Translations under genes and position numbers: made by a program
Assembly (NCBI GenBank): GCA_029558835.1
Contig: JAKQDH010000133.1
Location: 54,459 to 118,458 of the forward strand
Length of the DNA: 64,000 nucleotides
Source: Planctomycetota bacterium
Lineage (GTDB): Bacteria > Planctomycetota > Phycisphaerae > UBA1845
Reading direction: 5' to 3'
Notes under the pieces: generated by a model
Databases searched by the model: none
What the model was told of the DNA's origin: nothing
The model's input: the letters and a program-made list of their open reading frames with translations, nothing else
Shown: one piece after another, positions 36,347-45,690 of the stretch
Position numbering within the stretch: position 1 is the first letter of the stretch
How the letters are laid out: every line of letters begins with the position of its first letter

Positions 36347-38653
36347 ATGAACCGCTTGAAGACGATCGCAGCAATGGCCGCGGCGGCCTGCCTATTGGGC
36401 GAGGCGCCTGTGGCGCACGCCCAGGACTGTGACTGGCTGCCGGGCGCGGGCATGCCAGGGACCGACGGCATCGTATTCGCCACGACCACGTGGGATTCCG
36501 ATGGGCCGGGGCCGCAACCCGAGCTCCTCATTGTCGGTGGGGAGTTCACACTTGCCGGCGACGTTCTCGCCAACAGCATCGCCGCGTGGGACGGCAGCGC
36601 CTGGCAGCCGCTGGGGGCAGGGATGGGCGGCGATAGTTACTACCCGCACGTGTCCGCCCTCACGGTCTACAACGGCGAACTGATCGCGGGGGGAGGGTTC
36701 TGGTACGCCGGCGGCATGGAGTGCAACGGCATCGCCCGTTGGGATGGCAGTACGTGGCAGCCGCTGGGGTCGGGGATGGACGGCTCGGTGTACGCCCTGA
36801 CGGTCTACAATGGCGAGCTGATCGCGGGGGGTGGTTTCACGACTGCAGGCGGCGTGCCGTGCAACTGCATCGCCCGCTGGAACGGGAGCGACTGGCAAGC
36901 GCTCCCGTGGCAAGTGAACGGCCTAGTGGAAGCCCTGACCGTCTACAACGACGAGCTGATCGCTGGAGGCTGGTTCACAGAGGCCGGCGGCGGCGTGTCG
37001 TGCGACCGGATCGCTCGCTGGGACGGAAACGCCTGGCATGCGCTGGGGGCGGGAATGAGCGGTGGTTACAACCCAGGCGTGTTCGCCGTGACAGACTTCA
37101 ACGGCGAGCTGATCGCGGGGGGCGGTTTCACGACTGCGGGCGGCGTGGAATGCAAGCACATCGCCCGGTGGGACGGTAGCACCTGGCAGCCATTGGGGTC
37201 GGGGATGGACCCTCCTCACTTTTCTTCGTTCGTGTACACCCTGACGGTCTACAATGGCGAGCTGATCGCGGGAGGCGATTTCACGCTCGCCGGCGGCGTG
37301 GAGTGCAACGGCATCGCTCGCTGGGACGGCGGCGCCTGGCAGCCGCTGGGGTCGGGGGTGGATGGTCGGGTGGAGGTCCTGACGGTCTACAATGGCGAGC
37401 TGATCGCGGGGGGCGGGTTCACGACCGCCGGCTACGTGGAGTGTTATTGTATCGCGCGCTGGGATGGCAGCGCCTGGCACCCGCTGGGATCGGGGATCAG
37501 TGGCCCGGCGAACGCCGTGACGGTCTACAGCGGCGAGCTGGTCGCGGGGGGCCAGTTCACGACCGCCGGCGGCGTGGAGTGCAACTACATCGGGCGCTGG
37601 AACGGCGGCGCCTGGCACCCGCTGGGGTCGGGGATGAACGACTGGGTCGCCACGCTGACGTCCTATGACGGTGAGCTGATTGCGGGCGGCTGGTTCACAA
37701 TCGCCGGTGGCGTGGAATGCAACCGTGTCGCCCGCTGGGATGGCAACGCTTGGCGGCCGGCAGGGTGGGGGATGGACTACCCGGTGTCCGCCCTCACGGT
37801 TTACAACCGCGAGTTGATCGCGGGTGGCGAGTTCACCTGGGCCGGTGGCACGCCCTGCGACCGCATCGCCCGCTGGGATGGCAGCGCTTGGTGCCCGCTG
37901 GGGTCGGGAATGAGCGGCGATGTATACGCCCTGACGGTCTACAATGGCGAACTCATCGCGGGTGGCGAGTTCACGACCGCCGGCGGCGCGTGGTGCAACA
38001 GGATCGCCCGCTGGGACGGAAACGCCTGGGCGTCGTTGGGGTCGGGGATGAACTATCCGGTACGCGCCCTGACTGTCTACAGCGGCGACTTGATCGCGGG
38101 GGGCGAGTTCACGAGCGCTGGCGGCGTGACGTGCAGGTCCATCGCGCGCTGGAACGGGAGCACTTGGCAACCCCTAGGATCGGGGATGGGCTATAGTTAC
38201 ACATCGGTGTATGCCCTGACGGTTTTCGGCGGCGAGTTGATCGCTGGGGGGGAGTTCAGGACCGCTGGCGGCGTCTCGTGCGATTACATCGCCCGCTGGG
38301 ACGGCAGCGCTTGGTGCCCGCTGGGGTCGGGAATGAGCGGCGATGTATACGCCCTGACGGTCTACAATGGCCAACTCATCGCGGGGGGCTGGTTCGCGAC
38401 GGCCGGCGGGTACACTTCATACTACTGGGCGCGCTGGGCTTGCGGTGGGCCCGGCGACCTCGACGGCGACGGTGATGTAGACATTGATGACGTTGCGATC
38501 TTTGTGCCCTGTATGGGCGGGCCCAGCGTAACGATCCTGCCGCCCGGTTGCGATCCGGATTATTTCGCGCAGGCCGACCTGGACGGCGACCTCGACGTCG
38601 ATCTGGGCGACTTCGCGGAGTTCAGCGCGGCTTTCACCGGGTCGCCAGAGTGA
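36347..38653 (+). CDS. Secreted repeat (propeller-like) protein with C-terminal dockerin
   Basis: 768 residues. ATG 36347 with CTGGAGTTTGATC before it. Signal peptide MNRLKTIAAMAAAACLLGEA ending at VAHAQ, then DCDWLPGAGMPGTDGIVFAT and the same 50-residue units as the preceding gene, again with thirteen W-PLG-type motifs. Two units are nearly identical (WCPLGSGMSGDVYALTVYNG occurs twice), pointing to recent internal duplication. Dockerin GDLDGDGDVDIDDV and ADLDGDLDVDLGDF; the last two Asp positions are kept, so Ca binding is plausible. Tandem with the gene at 33869, same strand, probably one duplication event. The pair separates two phage remnants. Confidence 0.9.
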   Translation: MNRLKTIAAMAAAACLLGEAPVAHAQDCDWLPGAGMPGTDGIVFATTTWDSDGPGPQPELLIVGGEFTLAGDVLANSIAAWDGSAWQPLGAGMGGDSYYPHVSALTVYNGELIAGGGFWYAGGMECNGIARWDGSTWQPLGSGMDGSVYALTVYNGELIAGGGFTTAGGVPCNCIARWNGSDWQALPWQVNGLVEALTVYNDELIAGGWFTEAGGGVSCDRIARWDGNAWHALGAGMSGGYNPGVFAVTDFNGELIAGGGFTTAGGVECKHIARWDGSTWQPLGSGMDPPHFSSFVYTLTVYNGELIAGGDFTLAGGVECNGIARWDGGAWQPLGSGVDGRVEVLTVYNGELIAGGGFTTAGYVECYCIARWDGSAWHPLGSGISGPANAVTVYSGELVAGGQFTTAGGVECNYIGRWNGGAWHPLGSGMNDWVATLTSYDGELIAGGWFTIAGGVECNRVARWDGNAWRPAGWGMDYPVSALTVYNRELIAGGEFTWAGGTPCDRIARWDGSAWCPLGSGMSGDVYALTVYNGELIAGGEFTTAGGAWCNRIARWDGNAWASLGSGMNYPVRALTVYSGDLIAGGEFTSAGGVTCRSIARWNGSTWQPLGSGMGYSYTSVYALTVFGGELIAGGEFRTAGGVSCDYIARWDGSAWCPLGSGMSGDVYALTVYNGQLIAGGWFATAGGYTSYYWARWACGGPGDLDGDGDVDIDDVAIFVPCMGGPSVTILPPGCDPDYFAQADLDGDLDVDLGDFAEFSAAFTGSPE

Positions 38654-38767
38654 ACCAACACGAAGCGGAGCGACGCATAGAGCCAATGGCGAGGAACAAC
38701 TGAAGCCACGGTCGACGCCCAGTGAATGGCGGCACGCGCAGCAGTGATCGCGCTCTGAGTCGCCCAC

Positions 38768-38956
38768 CTACCCGGTCTGCCGTTCGGTGGTGGTCATGCG
38801 CCTGCCGCAATGGCGGCACTCTCGCCGGCGGATGATGCGGTTACCCCAGGCGCGGCGGGTGTAGAGGACGTGGAAGTGCCCGCAGCCGCAGGCGGGGCAG
38901 CGCAGGCCACGGTCCGGGGAGGAGGCGGGCTGATCTGAGCCGGCCGGCCGCGTCAT
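38768..38956 (-). CDS. Small zinc-ribbon protein of phage context
   Basis: 62 residues. CPACGCGHFHVLYTRRAWGN and RRRECRHCGRRMTTTERQ give a clear CxxC...CxxC zinc ribbon, of the kind found just after GpA-type terminase genes. Its ATG overlaps the terminase stop (ATGA), the usual phage-operon spacing. Possibly a late-gene transcription activator (Ogr-like) or packaging helper; the exact role is not known. Likely a remnant, since no further phage gene follows. Confidence 0.75.
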   Translation of the reverse strand: MTRPAGSDQPASSPDRGLRCPACGCGHFHVLYTRRAWGNRIIRRRECRHCGRRMTTTERQTG

Positions 38957-39546
38957 CGGTTTGCCCTCTGCAGCTCGGATAACCTCATACGTGACTGCGG
39001 CCTCGGCTTGTCACCCACCAGTCCCGGGGGCGCGGCGCCGGCCATCGACGCGGCCACGGCACAGCCGACCAGACAGTCCAGCCAGTGGTTGTCGAGACCG
39101 TCAACACGCAGCTTCCACTCGTCCACCGTGCGGCCGCGGCCTGCGGTCTTGACGCGATACTCACTGGTGAGGTGCTCGGCCAGGAGGCGGTGGTGGTCCA
39201 GGTTGCGCTTGCCGCCAGCAGCCGCGTGAGTGAACAGCGACAGGCAGCCTGGGTCACCCATCGGCACGGCGAGCCGCGCGTGTACGAAGCTCTTCCAGTA
39301 GTTCGTGTCGAACACGACGTGGCGCACGCTGCGTCTGCCCGTCACCACCGGAATCCGCCAGTTCAGGCCGACGCGGTCACCGCGCTTGTGCTTGTAGTCG
39401 GCAAACGGAATGCTCGACGCCCCGACGTACCGCCCGTGGCTGGGCAGCACCACACCGGCGAACTTGCTCTGCCGGCAGAACTGGTACACCACATCGCTGG
39501 ACTGCCCCCAGTTCGCGTCGATCAGGCAGCGGTCGATGCGTACCCG
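38953..39546 (-). pseudogene. Phage terminase large subunit (GpA type), 3' part only
   Basis: About 198 codons with homology: CLIDANWGQSSDVVYQFCRQ, SKFAGVVLPSHGRYVGASSI, VGLNWRIPVVTGRRSVRHVV, DTNYWKSFVHARLAVP, EHLTSEYRVKTAGRGRTVDE and NHWLDCLVGCAVAASMAG. This is the C-terminal nuclease part of GpA terminases, with the leading Asp of DANWG. The N-terminal ATPase is missing: upstream of 39546 the frame is low-complexity and runs into a tRNA-Phe fragment. Cannot cut or package DNA as it stands. Confidence 0.8.
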
Positions 39547-39756
39547 CGCGCCATCGTCCCGCCTCGACGCTGGCGCAGCCGCCGGCGCACCGCGGCTCGT
39601 CGGGCGCAACCCCGAGTGCGGTTCATTCAGCGGACAAGTCGAATCCCAGCAGCGGGATCCCCCACACACCCTGCCCTCTCGCCCGAGAATGGGCAGGGCT
39701 CTCTTGCGTCCTCTGCCTGCGAAGCCTCTTCGCGGAAAACGCGGCGAATTGCGAAC

Positions 39757-39812
<56 letters not shown>

Positions 39813-39880
39813 GATTGTCGATGACGAAAGGTACGCGCACGGCTCACTTTTCCGAACCAACGGGCGAGATGTCATGCCGC

Positions 39881-40288
39881 TCATGACTCGTCGCTGGCGG
39901 CGAGCGTTGCCTCGGCCCACGTGAGCGTCCGGGTTACGCAGCCCGCCACCCACTCCCGATCCAGTTCGACGTGCTCTGCCTCCCCCAAGTCGTCATAGCG
40001 CAGCGCCACCCCGAAGGGCGTCAACCGTGACAACGTTTCAGCGTTCGGTGGCGTGGGCACGCCGTGTTGAGCGAGCTTGGCTACCAGCATGGCCAGGTTG
40101 TGCGTCAGCGGATACTCCACTCCCCGGGCCGCCAGGACCGCCTTGAGTGCTTTCTCGACCGCCTGTTGGGCATGAAAACCCAGGGGCCAATCCGGGGCGG
40201 ACGGGTCAGTCGCCAGCCGCGTCAGGATGTAGGCGTCGTCGCGGGCCCTGGCCAGCAGACGCCGGGCATTCTCAAGCCGCAGACTCAT
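39881..40288 (-). CDS. HEPN-domain protein (toxin-like partner of MNT)
   Basis: 135 residues, all helical. RLENARRLLARARDDAYILT, FHAQQAVEKALKAVLAARGV and YPLTHNLAMLVAKLAQHG are the core helices of the HEPN superfamily; HAQQAVEKALKA is its typical signature. HEPN proteins of this kind are RNases or RNase-like toxins paired with a nucleotidyltransferase. The usual Rx4-6H site is not plain here; RYDDLGEAEH is the nearest match, so catalytic activity is unsure. The start overlaps the end of the MNT gene by 17 nt, indicating one operon. It lies inside the tRNA-Phe-bounded segment. Confidence 0.88.
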   Translation of the reverse strand: MSLRLENARRLLARARDDAYILTRLATDPSAPDWPLGFHAQQAVEKALKAVLAARGVEYPLTHNLAMLVAKLAQHGVPTPPNAETLSRLTPFGVALRYDDLGEAEHVELDREWVAGCVTRTLTWAEATLAASDES

Positions 40289-40592
40289 AGACTCTGCCCT
40301 CCTTGGCTACCCGTCCCGCCAGGGTGTTCGGCTCGTCGCGCCACCGCTCGAACGACGCGCGGCTGACGACGACAACGTCCGCCGGAATCAGGGCCGCTCC
40401 CAGCAGAGCCGAGAGCCGCACCATCTCCGCGAAGCGATCCTGCACTTGCTGCTCGACTACCAGGAAGTCGAAGTCGCCGTCGGGCCGCGCCTCTCCGCGG
40501 GCCCGCGAGCCGAACAGGATGACTTGCGAACCCGGCGGCAGCGCGTCAAACAGCAAGGTCAGAGCCTTCTTCAGCAGATCATCGCCCTGCAT
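40272..40592 (-). CDS. MNT-type minimal nucleotidyltransferase (antitoxin-like)
   Basis: 106 residues. VILFGSRARGEARPDGDFDF contains the GSx10DxD motif of minimal nucleotidyltransferases, with both metal-binding Asp residues. In HEPN/MNT modules the MNT enzyme neutralises the HEPN toxin, in studied cases by adding AMP units to it. The ATG at 40592 (MQGDDLLKKAL) is chosen as the first start consistent with family length; the frame is open upstream but unlike the family. Upstream of and overlapping the HEPN gene. Confidence 0.9.
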   Translation of the reverse strand: MQGDDLLKKALTLLFDALPPGSQVILFGSRARGEARPDGDFDFLVVEQQVQDRFAEMVRLSALLGAALIPADVVVVSRASFERWRDEPNTLAGRVAKEGRVYESAA

Positions 40593-40768
40593 AGCCGGTC
40601 CTCCGCGTCTCCGGTACCACCGTTGGAACGCAGTATAAGGGTTTGACGGGGCTTCCACCAAGAGCCGCCCGGACGCCGGCGCGAACGCATCGGGATCGGG
40701 GCAGTTGGTTGTCCGCAGGAGCCGGGGTGGAGCGGGCCAGGCAGGACGACTTCGCGGCGCGCCGCTCG

Positions 40769-41044
40769 TCACCAGAAGATCCCCATCGGGTCGTCGAGGA
40801 CGTACGCGACGGCCTCTTCGATGGTGCCGAAGAACACGCCGCCAAAGTCGCCGATGTGCTCCCACGTGTCGCGGTAGCTCCACCACGCGACTTCCCAGCA
40901 CGTACCCCGCGGGCGGACGCGCGCGACCGCCCGGCCGTCATACACAAACGTGTATCCCCGACTGGCGCGCACCACCTGGGCCGGACATCCTCGGGCAGCC
41001 AGCATCGCTTCGATGCTTAACCGTGCCGGATCCGATTTCGCCAT
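40769..41044 (-). CDS. Hypothetical protein, 91 residues
   Basis: Starts MAKSDPARLSIEAMLAARGC; the second half is beta-rich and aromatic (GYTFVYDGRAVARVRPRG, WEVAWWSYRDTWEHIGDFGG, FFGTIEEAVAYVLDDPMGIF). No family recognised; no membrane span. ATG 41044 follows GAGGCGAGTC. It reads in the same direction as the MNT/HEPN pair with a 176-nt gap and is the remaining gene in the segment between the tRNA-Phe copies, so it may be cargo of the same element. Confidence 0.65.
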   Translation of the reverse strand: MAKSDPARLSIEAMLAARGCPAQVVRASRGYTFVYDGRAVARVRPRGTCWEVAWWSYRDTWEHIGDFGGVFFGTIEEAVAYVLDDPMGIFW

Positions 41045-41444
41045 GACTCGACTCGCCTCACAGCGTCGTCGCCAACCGCCTCTCAAGCCGCAGGACGTCG
41101 GCATCAGACGGACCCGCGATGCCGTGCATCGACCGGTCGCCCGCGCAGGGTACGGGTTGGTCGGCAGCGGGAGCCCTCCCCCCTGAGCCCGCTGCACAGC
41201 GCCAGCGATTCCCGAGTCGCCTCTGTGGCTACCTTGCCCGGCACGTCCATCCGTACCTTCCCTCCCGCGGCTCCCAGCTTGGCCGCTGCCCGACAATGGA
41301 CTGTCACAGTACCTGGACCACCTCTTAGGGCACAGCACGAACGGGCTCGGTAGCGACTCAGATACAACGCTCCCCGGCAAGTGCGAGCTTGGGTGAGGGG
41401 CCGTCCGGCAAGACGCGACTGCTTGAGAGTGCTTCAGGCTTCAC

Positions 41445-41517
<73 letters not shown>

Positions 41518-41827
41518 GCGTCGGGCCGGCGGGCCACGCCCCTGGCAGCGCTCACGCCTCGCGGGCCGCGCCTCGGGCAGGACGCCTCTGTCGGTCCGCG
41601 GGCGAACACGCCACGTACCGGCCGGGAGATCGAAACCCCCGGCCGGCGGGCACGCCGATGCGCGGGGAGCCTAACGCGAGGGCGGGGGATGGTCAACACC
41701 GGCTGGCGTTCCGGGCGGTTCGACGGGGGCGTGGCGGTTCCGGCGGGTCCGGGTTTTGCCCCCGAGGGGGCATCGGAGCGTCCCGACCGCGTCGGGACGG
41801 GTGCAGTCCGGGCGCTACGCCCGTACC

Positions 41828-41940
41828 TGTTTGGCGTGGGTGCCATGCCCTCACCCGCCGCAGGCGGGGGTGGGCATGTGCCGCGTCCGCAGAGGCATGC
41901 TTACCCGCGACCGCGGTCGCGGGAAAGCATGGCACCCTCT
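41828..41940 (+). repeat. Family-C palindromic repeat, copy 2
   Basis: GCGTGGGTGCCATGCCC, inner palindrome CACCCGCCGCAGGCGGGGGT, then GCATGCTTACCCGCGACCGC with GGTCGCGGGAAAGCATGG, closing GGCACCC. Nearly identical to copy 3 at 54424. Confidence 0.8.
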
Positions 41941-42275
41941 CCGGACTGACCCACTAGACACGTACCTGCGCCCGGACGGAACCCGTGGGAAACGCGCGTG
42001 CGAATGAGCCCGCCCCGGTGGGGTGGAGGCCGCAAGCGCAGCGGATTGACGCGGTGTTCCTCCGCCCCATCCGGGGCGGGATACCTTTGGAGCGCACATC
42101 ACCACGGGTTGCGTTCGCCTATGGCGAACTTCACCCGTCCCGACGCCGTCGGGACATTCCGCGGCCCCCTCGGGACCGAAGGCATCCCGCCTGACCCATC
42201 ACGGACCCGGTTCCGCGAAGCCGACGGAACGCGGCGCGCCGCGGTCGGGGTCGCAGCCGTTTCCCGGGGTACGCG

Positions 42276-43115
42276 TCATTTGAAGGCATCCGCAAACGTG
42301 TAGTACCCCGGCGGGCGAGAAACGAGCCAGGCGGCCGCCCGCAGGGCACCTGCGGCGAAGGTCGCCCGCGAGTGGGCCGTGTGCGTCAGCGTCAAGGTCT
42401 CGCCGGGGCCGCTGAAGTGGACGACGTGCTCGCCGACGACTTCGCCCATGCGCACGGCATGCACGCCGATTTCCCCCGGTCTGCGTGGGCCGGTGCGGCC
42501 CTCACGCCCAAAGGTCGCGCGATTGCGCTCGGCGGTGGTGTGGTCGCCCTCGGGGGTCGAGCGGTCGCGCTCGGCGGTTGCCCCTGCACGCCCCGGCTGA
42601 CCCGTAGCGGCCAGCAGGTCGTCGAGCAGGCTCAGGGCGGTGCCGCTGGGCGCATCGGCTTTGTGGCGATGATGCGTCTCGACGATCTCGATGTCGAAGT
42701 CCGCTCCGAGCGCCTGTGCCGCGCGCACGGCCAGCTCACGCAGCACCTGGATGCCGACGCTGAAGTTGCTGGCCGAGAGGATGGGGATCACGCGACCGGC
42801 CGACCGCAGGCGCTCAACCTGCTCCGGCGACAAGCCCGTCGTGCCGGTCACCATCGGCAGCTTGCGTTCGAGGCAGCGGTCCAGCCAGTGCATCGTGCCG
42901 GCCGGCAACGTGAAGTCGATGAGCACATCGCACGGGGCGGCCAGCTCCTGCGTGAAGCGCACCTCGCCGGCATCGAGCCGTACGGTTGACCCGCACAACG
43001 GGTCGTCCGCGACGGTCAGAGCAGCCGCCACGGCGAAGCGCGCGTCGCGCAGCACCGCCTCCACCACGCAACGCCCCGTTCGACCGGACGCCCCGGCAAT
43101 GGCCACCCGGATCAT
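42276..43115 (-). CDS. dapB: 4-hydroxy-tetrahydrodipicolinate reductase
   Basis: 279 residues. NAD(P)H-dependent step of lysine and diaminopimelate synthesis in the cytoplasm. Seen: N-terminal nucleotide-binding VAIAGASGRTGRCVVEAVL, VLIDFTLPAGTMHWLDRC, VTGTTGLSPEQ, and the signature ETHHRHKADAPSGTALSLL with the catalytic His-His-x-x-Lys, then GEIGVHAVRMGEVVGEHVV. Odd: about 15 extra residues (near 195-220) with repeated Glu-Arg/Thr units (TAERDRSTPEGDHTTAERNR), coded by imperfect tandem repeats. ATG 43115 follows GGAAGGAGGAGATC. No other lysine gene nearby. Confidence 0.95.
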   Translation of the reverse strand: MIRVAIAGASGRTGRCVVEAVLRDARFAVAAALTVADDPLCGSTVRLDAGEVRFTQELAAPCDVLIDFTLPAGTMHWLDRCLERKLPMVTGTTGLSPEQVERLRSAGRVIPILSASNFSVGIQVLRELAVRAAQALGADFDIEIVETHHRHKADAPSGTALSLLDDLLAATGQPGRAGATAERDRSTPEGDHTTAERNRATFGREGRTGPRRPGEIGVHAVRMGEVVGEHVVHFSGPGETLTLTHTAHSRATFAAGALRAAAWLVSRPPGYYTFADAFK

Positions 43116-43219
43116 GATCTCCTCCCTTCCCACGGCGGACCCCGGCCGGCGTACGTGTCCATTGTCTTCCGCGTGGCGGGTCGGCACGTCTGTGCACCAG
43201 GGGGCGCCCGCGTCCGCCG

Positions 43220-43256
43220 CCCTCACCCCTGCCCCTCTCCCGAGGGGAGAGGGGTC
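43220..43256 (+). repeat. Family-B palindromic repeat
   Basis: CCCTCACCCCTGCCCCTCTC then CCGAGGGGAGAGGGGTCC, close to the family consensus. Confidence 0.85.
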
Positions 43257-43611
43257 CAGACGCTGGCAGCCCCGCGGTTCCCCCCAGGTGTGGCTTCGCC
43301 CCGGTTGAACCGAGGCAGGTCCCCGAGGCCCGCCGGGGTCGTCGCACGGTGAATCCCCGCTCTCGCGGCAGCTTACCGGGGAGGGGGGCTTCGCTGAAGC
43401 GGGCCCACGACACGCGTACCCCGCTGGGCGGCAGAGGACGCCTCCGTCCCGGGGAGACTGCCTCGGAGCTCCTCACCCTGCCCGGAAGTGGCAGCGGGCG
43501 GGTTGGACCCGCCGCTCCCGCCCCTGACCCTGCCTCTCCCCGAGTACATGTTCAGCGTTGCCCGCGTCTGGGGGGGGTCCGTGCATCAGGCGGGCGTCAT
43601 TGCGTCCGCCG

Positions 43612-43648
43612 CCCTCACCTCTACCCCTTTCCCGAGGGGAGAGGGGTT
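43612..43648 (+). repeat. Family-B palindromic repeat
   Basis: CCCTCACCTCTACCCCTTTC then CCGAGGGGAGAGGGGTT. Confidence 0.8.
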
Positions 43649-43789
43649 CCCGGTCGCATGCCCGCCCGCCCGGGCGGTGGGCGAGCGCGGCGGCAGGCGC
43701 TCCGGCCGCCCGCCGGTATCCAAACTGGCTCGGATGGGTAGAATCCAGAGTGGATATCGGCTGGCCTATTTCGGAGTAAGGAACCTGAC

Positions 43790-45544
43790 ATGACCAATAC
43801 ACAACGCCTTCGACTGGTGCGCGCGGGACTCGGCTGCGTGGTGCTGTTGGGCGTGGGGGCGGTCGTCGCCTGGGGGGGTGAGGCCCCCGCCGGCACGGAG
43901 CACCCGCTGCTGGCCATCATGCAGAGTGAACTGGAACTGTCGATGCAGAAACTGGAGGGCCCGGACGGGTCGAAACCGTACTTCATCCAATACGCGGTGA
44001 CGGATGACACGGACGCGTATGTCGCGGCCGCCCTGGGATCGATCTTCTACGACGTCGAGAACCACGGGCGGGTGCTCGACGTGGACGTGCGTTGCGGCGA
44101 CTACACGCTCGACAATACGCACCAGATCCGCGGCGGCGGGTACGGCGGCGACTACGGCTCCGGCGGAGGGACCGCGGCCCTGCCCCTCAACGATGATCCC
44201 GTGGGCACCCGGCAGGCGATCTGGCTCCGCACCGACGAGGCCTTCAAGTCTGCGGTCAAGCGCCTCGCCCAGGTGAAAGCCAACGTCAAGGTGAAGGTGG
44301 AGGAGGAAGACCCGTCGCCGGACTTCTCGCAGGAGGCGCCGGCCGTGCACGTGGGGCCCTGGGTGACCCAGGCCTACGACCGCTCCGCCTGGGCCGAGAA
44401 AGTCCGCAAGTACTCGCGTCCCTTCCGCGCCCATCCGCAAATCTATGACTCCAACGTGACCCTGATGGGCAGCGTGTCCAACCGCCTGGCGGTCACGTCG
44501 GAAGGCGGCAGACTGCAATTCGGGCGCGGCTTCTGGCGGATCGGCATCCAGGCTTCGACGATTGCCGACGACGGGATGGAGCTGTGGTTGTACGACTCGT
44601 TCGACGCGGCCTCGCCCGACAGACTGCCCGGGGACGAGGAAGTGCTCCAGGCCGTGGACAAGATCATCCAAGAGCTGCTGGCACTGCGGGCGGCGCCGAT
44701 TGTGGAGCCCTACACCGGTCCGGCGATTCTCCAGAACCGCGCCACCGGCGTGTTCTTCCACGAGATCTTCGGGCATCGCATCGAGGGGCACCGCCAGAAG
44801 GACGTGGAGGAAGGTCAGACCTACGCCAAGAAGCTCGGCCAGGAAATCCTGCCGACGTTCCTGACCGTGGTGGACGACCCCTCCCAGCGGCAGTTCAAGG
44901 GGAGGGACCTTAACGGCTTCTATGAGTTCGACGACGAGTGCGTTCCCGGCCAGCCGGCCCGCCTGGTGGAGAACGGCGTGCTCAAGACGTTCCTGATGTC
45001 GCGCTGTCCGACGCGTGGCATCCTGAAGTCCAACGGACACGGACGCCGGGAGCCCGGCGCGAGCGTGGTCGCCCGCCAGGGCAACCTGATCGTGGAATCC
45101 ACCAAGCAGGTACCGTTCGCCCAACTTCGGCAGATGCTCATCGACGAGTGCAAGAAGCAAAACAAGGAATACGGACTGCTGTTTACGGACATCTCCGGGG
45201 GCTTCACGATCACCGGCCGCTACATGCCGCAGGCCTTCAAGGTGGTGCCGCTGATCGTCTATCGGGTCTATGCCGACGGGCGCCCGGATGAGCTGGTTCG
45301 CGGCGTGGACATCGTCGGCACACCGCTGACGTCATTCTCCAAGATCCTCTGCACCGGCGACGATCCCGACATCTTCAACGGCACCTGCGGCGCCGAATCG
45401 GGCAGCGTGCCGGTGTCGGCGGTCGCCCCGAGCATCCTCGTTGAGCAGATCGAGGTGGAGAAGAAGGAGAAGGCGCAGGACCGCCCGCCGATCCTGCCGG
45501 CGCCTATCGCCGAGGAGAGTAAAGCCCCGGCGAAACAACCGTAG
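43790..45544 (+). CDS. Exported TldD/PmbA-family metalloprotease
   Basis: 584 residues. A TldD-type protease with the zinc motif in GVFFHEIFGHRIEGHRQKDV near 323-332, TFLTVVDDPSQRQFKG, GFYEFDDECVPGQPARLVEN and GVLKTFLMSR, ending with the family's ITGRYMPQAFKVVPLIVYRV. Unlike normal cytosolic TldD it begins with a hydrophobic export segment (GLGCVVLLGVGAVVAWGG). A Gly/Tyr stretch (GGGYGGDYGSGGG) sits near 112-125. TldD/TldE (PmbA) process peptides as a complex; here a PmbA-like partner follows 146 nt later. ATG 43790 follows AGTAAGGAACCTGAC. Probably periplasmic. Confidence 0.9.
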   Translation: MTNTQRLRLVRAGLGCVVLLGVGAVVAWGGEAPAGTEHPLLAIMQSELELSMQKLEGPDGSKPYFIQYAVTDDTDAYVAAALGSIFYDVENHGRVLDVDVRCGDYTLDNTHQIRGGGYGGDYGSGGGTAALPLNDDPVGTRQAIWLRTDEAFKSAVKRLAQVKANVKVKVEEEDPSPDFSQEAPAVHVGPWVTQAYDRSAWAEKVRKYSRPFRAHPQIYDSNVTLMGSVSNRLAVTSEGGRLQFGRGFWRIGIQASTIADDGMELWLYDSFDAASPDRLPGDEEVLQAVDKIIQELLALRAAPIVEPYTGPAILQNRATGVFFHEIFGHRIEGHRQKDVEEGQTYAKKLGQEILPTFLTVVDDPSQRQFKGRDLNGFYEFDDECVPGQPARLVENGVLKTFLMSRCPTRGILKSNGHGRREPGASVVARQGNLIVESTKQVPFAQLRQMLIDECKKQNKEYGLLFTDISGGFTITGRYMPQAFKVVPLIVYRVYADGRPDELVRGVDIVGTPLTSFSKILCTGDDPDIFNGTCGAESGSVPVSAVAPSILVEQIEVEKKEKAQDRPPILPAPIAEESKAPAKQP

Positions 45545-45552
45545 GAACTGCC

Positions 45553-45593
45553 TCCCCCTCTCCCCCTTGGGGGGAGAGGGTAGGGGTGAGGGG
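45553..45593 (+). repeat. Family-B palindromic repeat
   Basis: CCCCCTCTCCCCCTTGGGGG then GAGAGGGTAGGGGTGAGGGG, between the two TldD-family genes. It may end or attenuate transcription between them. Confidence 0.85.
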
Positions 45594-45690
45594 GCGACCG
45601 CGGCGGCGCGACCCTCCCCGACCCTCCCCGGGCAGAGAGAAGACTGAGATCGGGTTACATGTTCAATCACTCCGCAAAGGAGATCGACTC

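Larger units (their letters stand above)
43116..43789. other. Intergenic region with two family-B repeats
   Basis: 674 nt, no gene. Family B at 43220-43256 and 43612-43648. At 43535-43575 another family-B arm (CTGCCTCTCCCCGAG) is followed by TACATGTTCAGCGTTG, similar to a family-C end, so this may be a broken family-C insertion. Confidence 0.55.

Noticed and set aside
33869..38653. Regular repeats about 150 bp apart that might look like a CRISPR array
   Set aside because: They are coding repeats of a beta-unit protein in frame; there are no short identical repeats with unique spacers and no cas genes.
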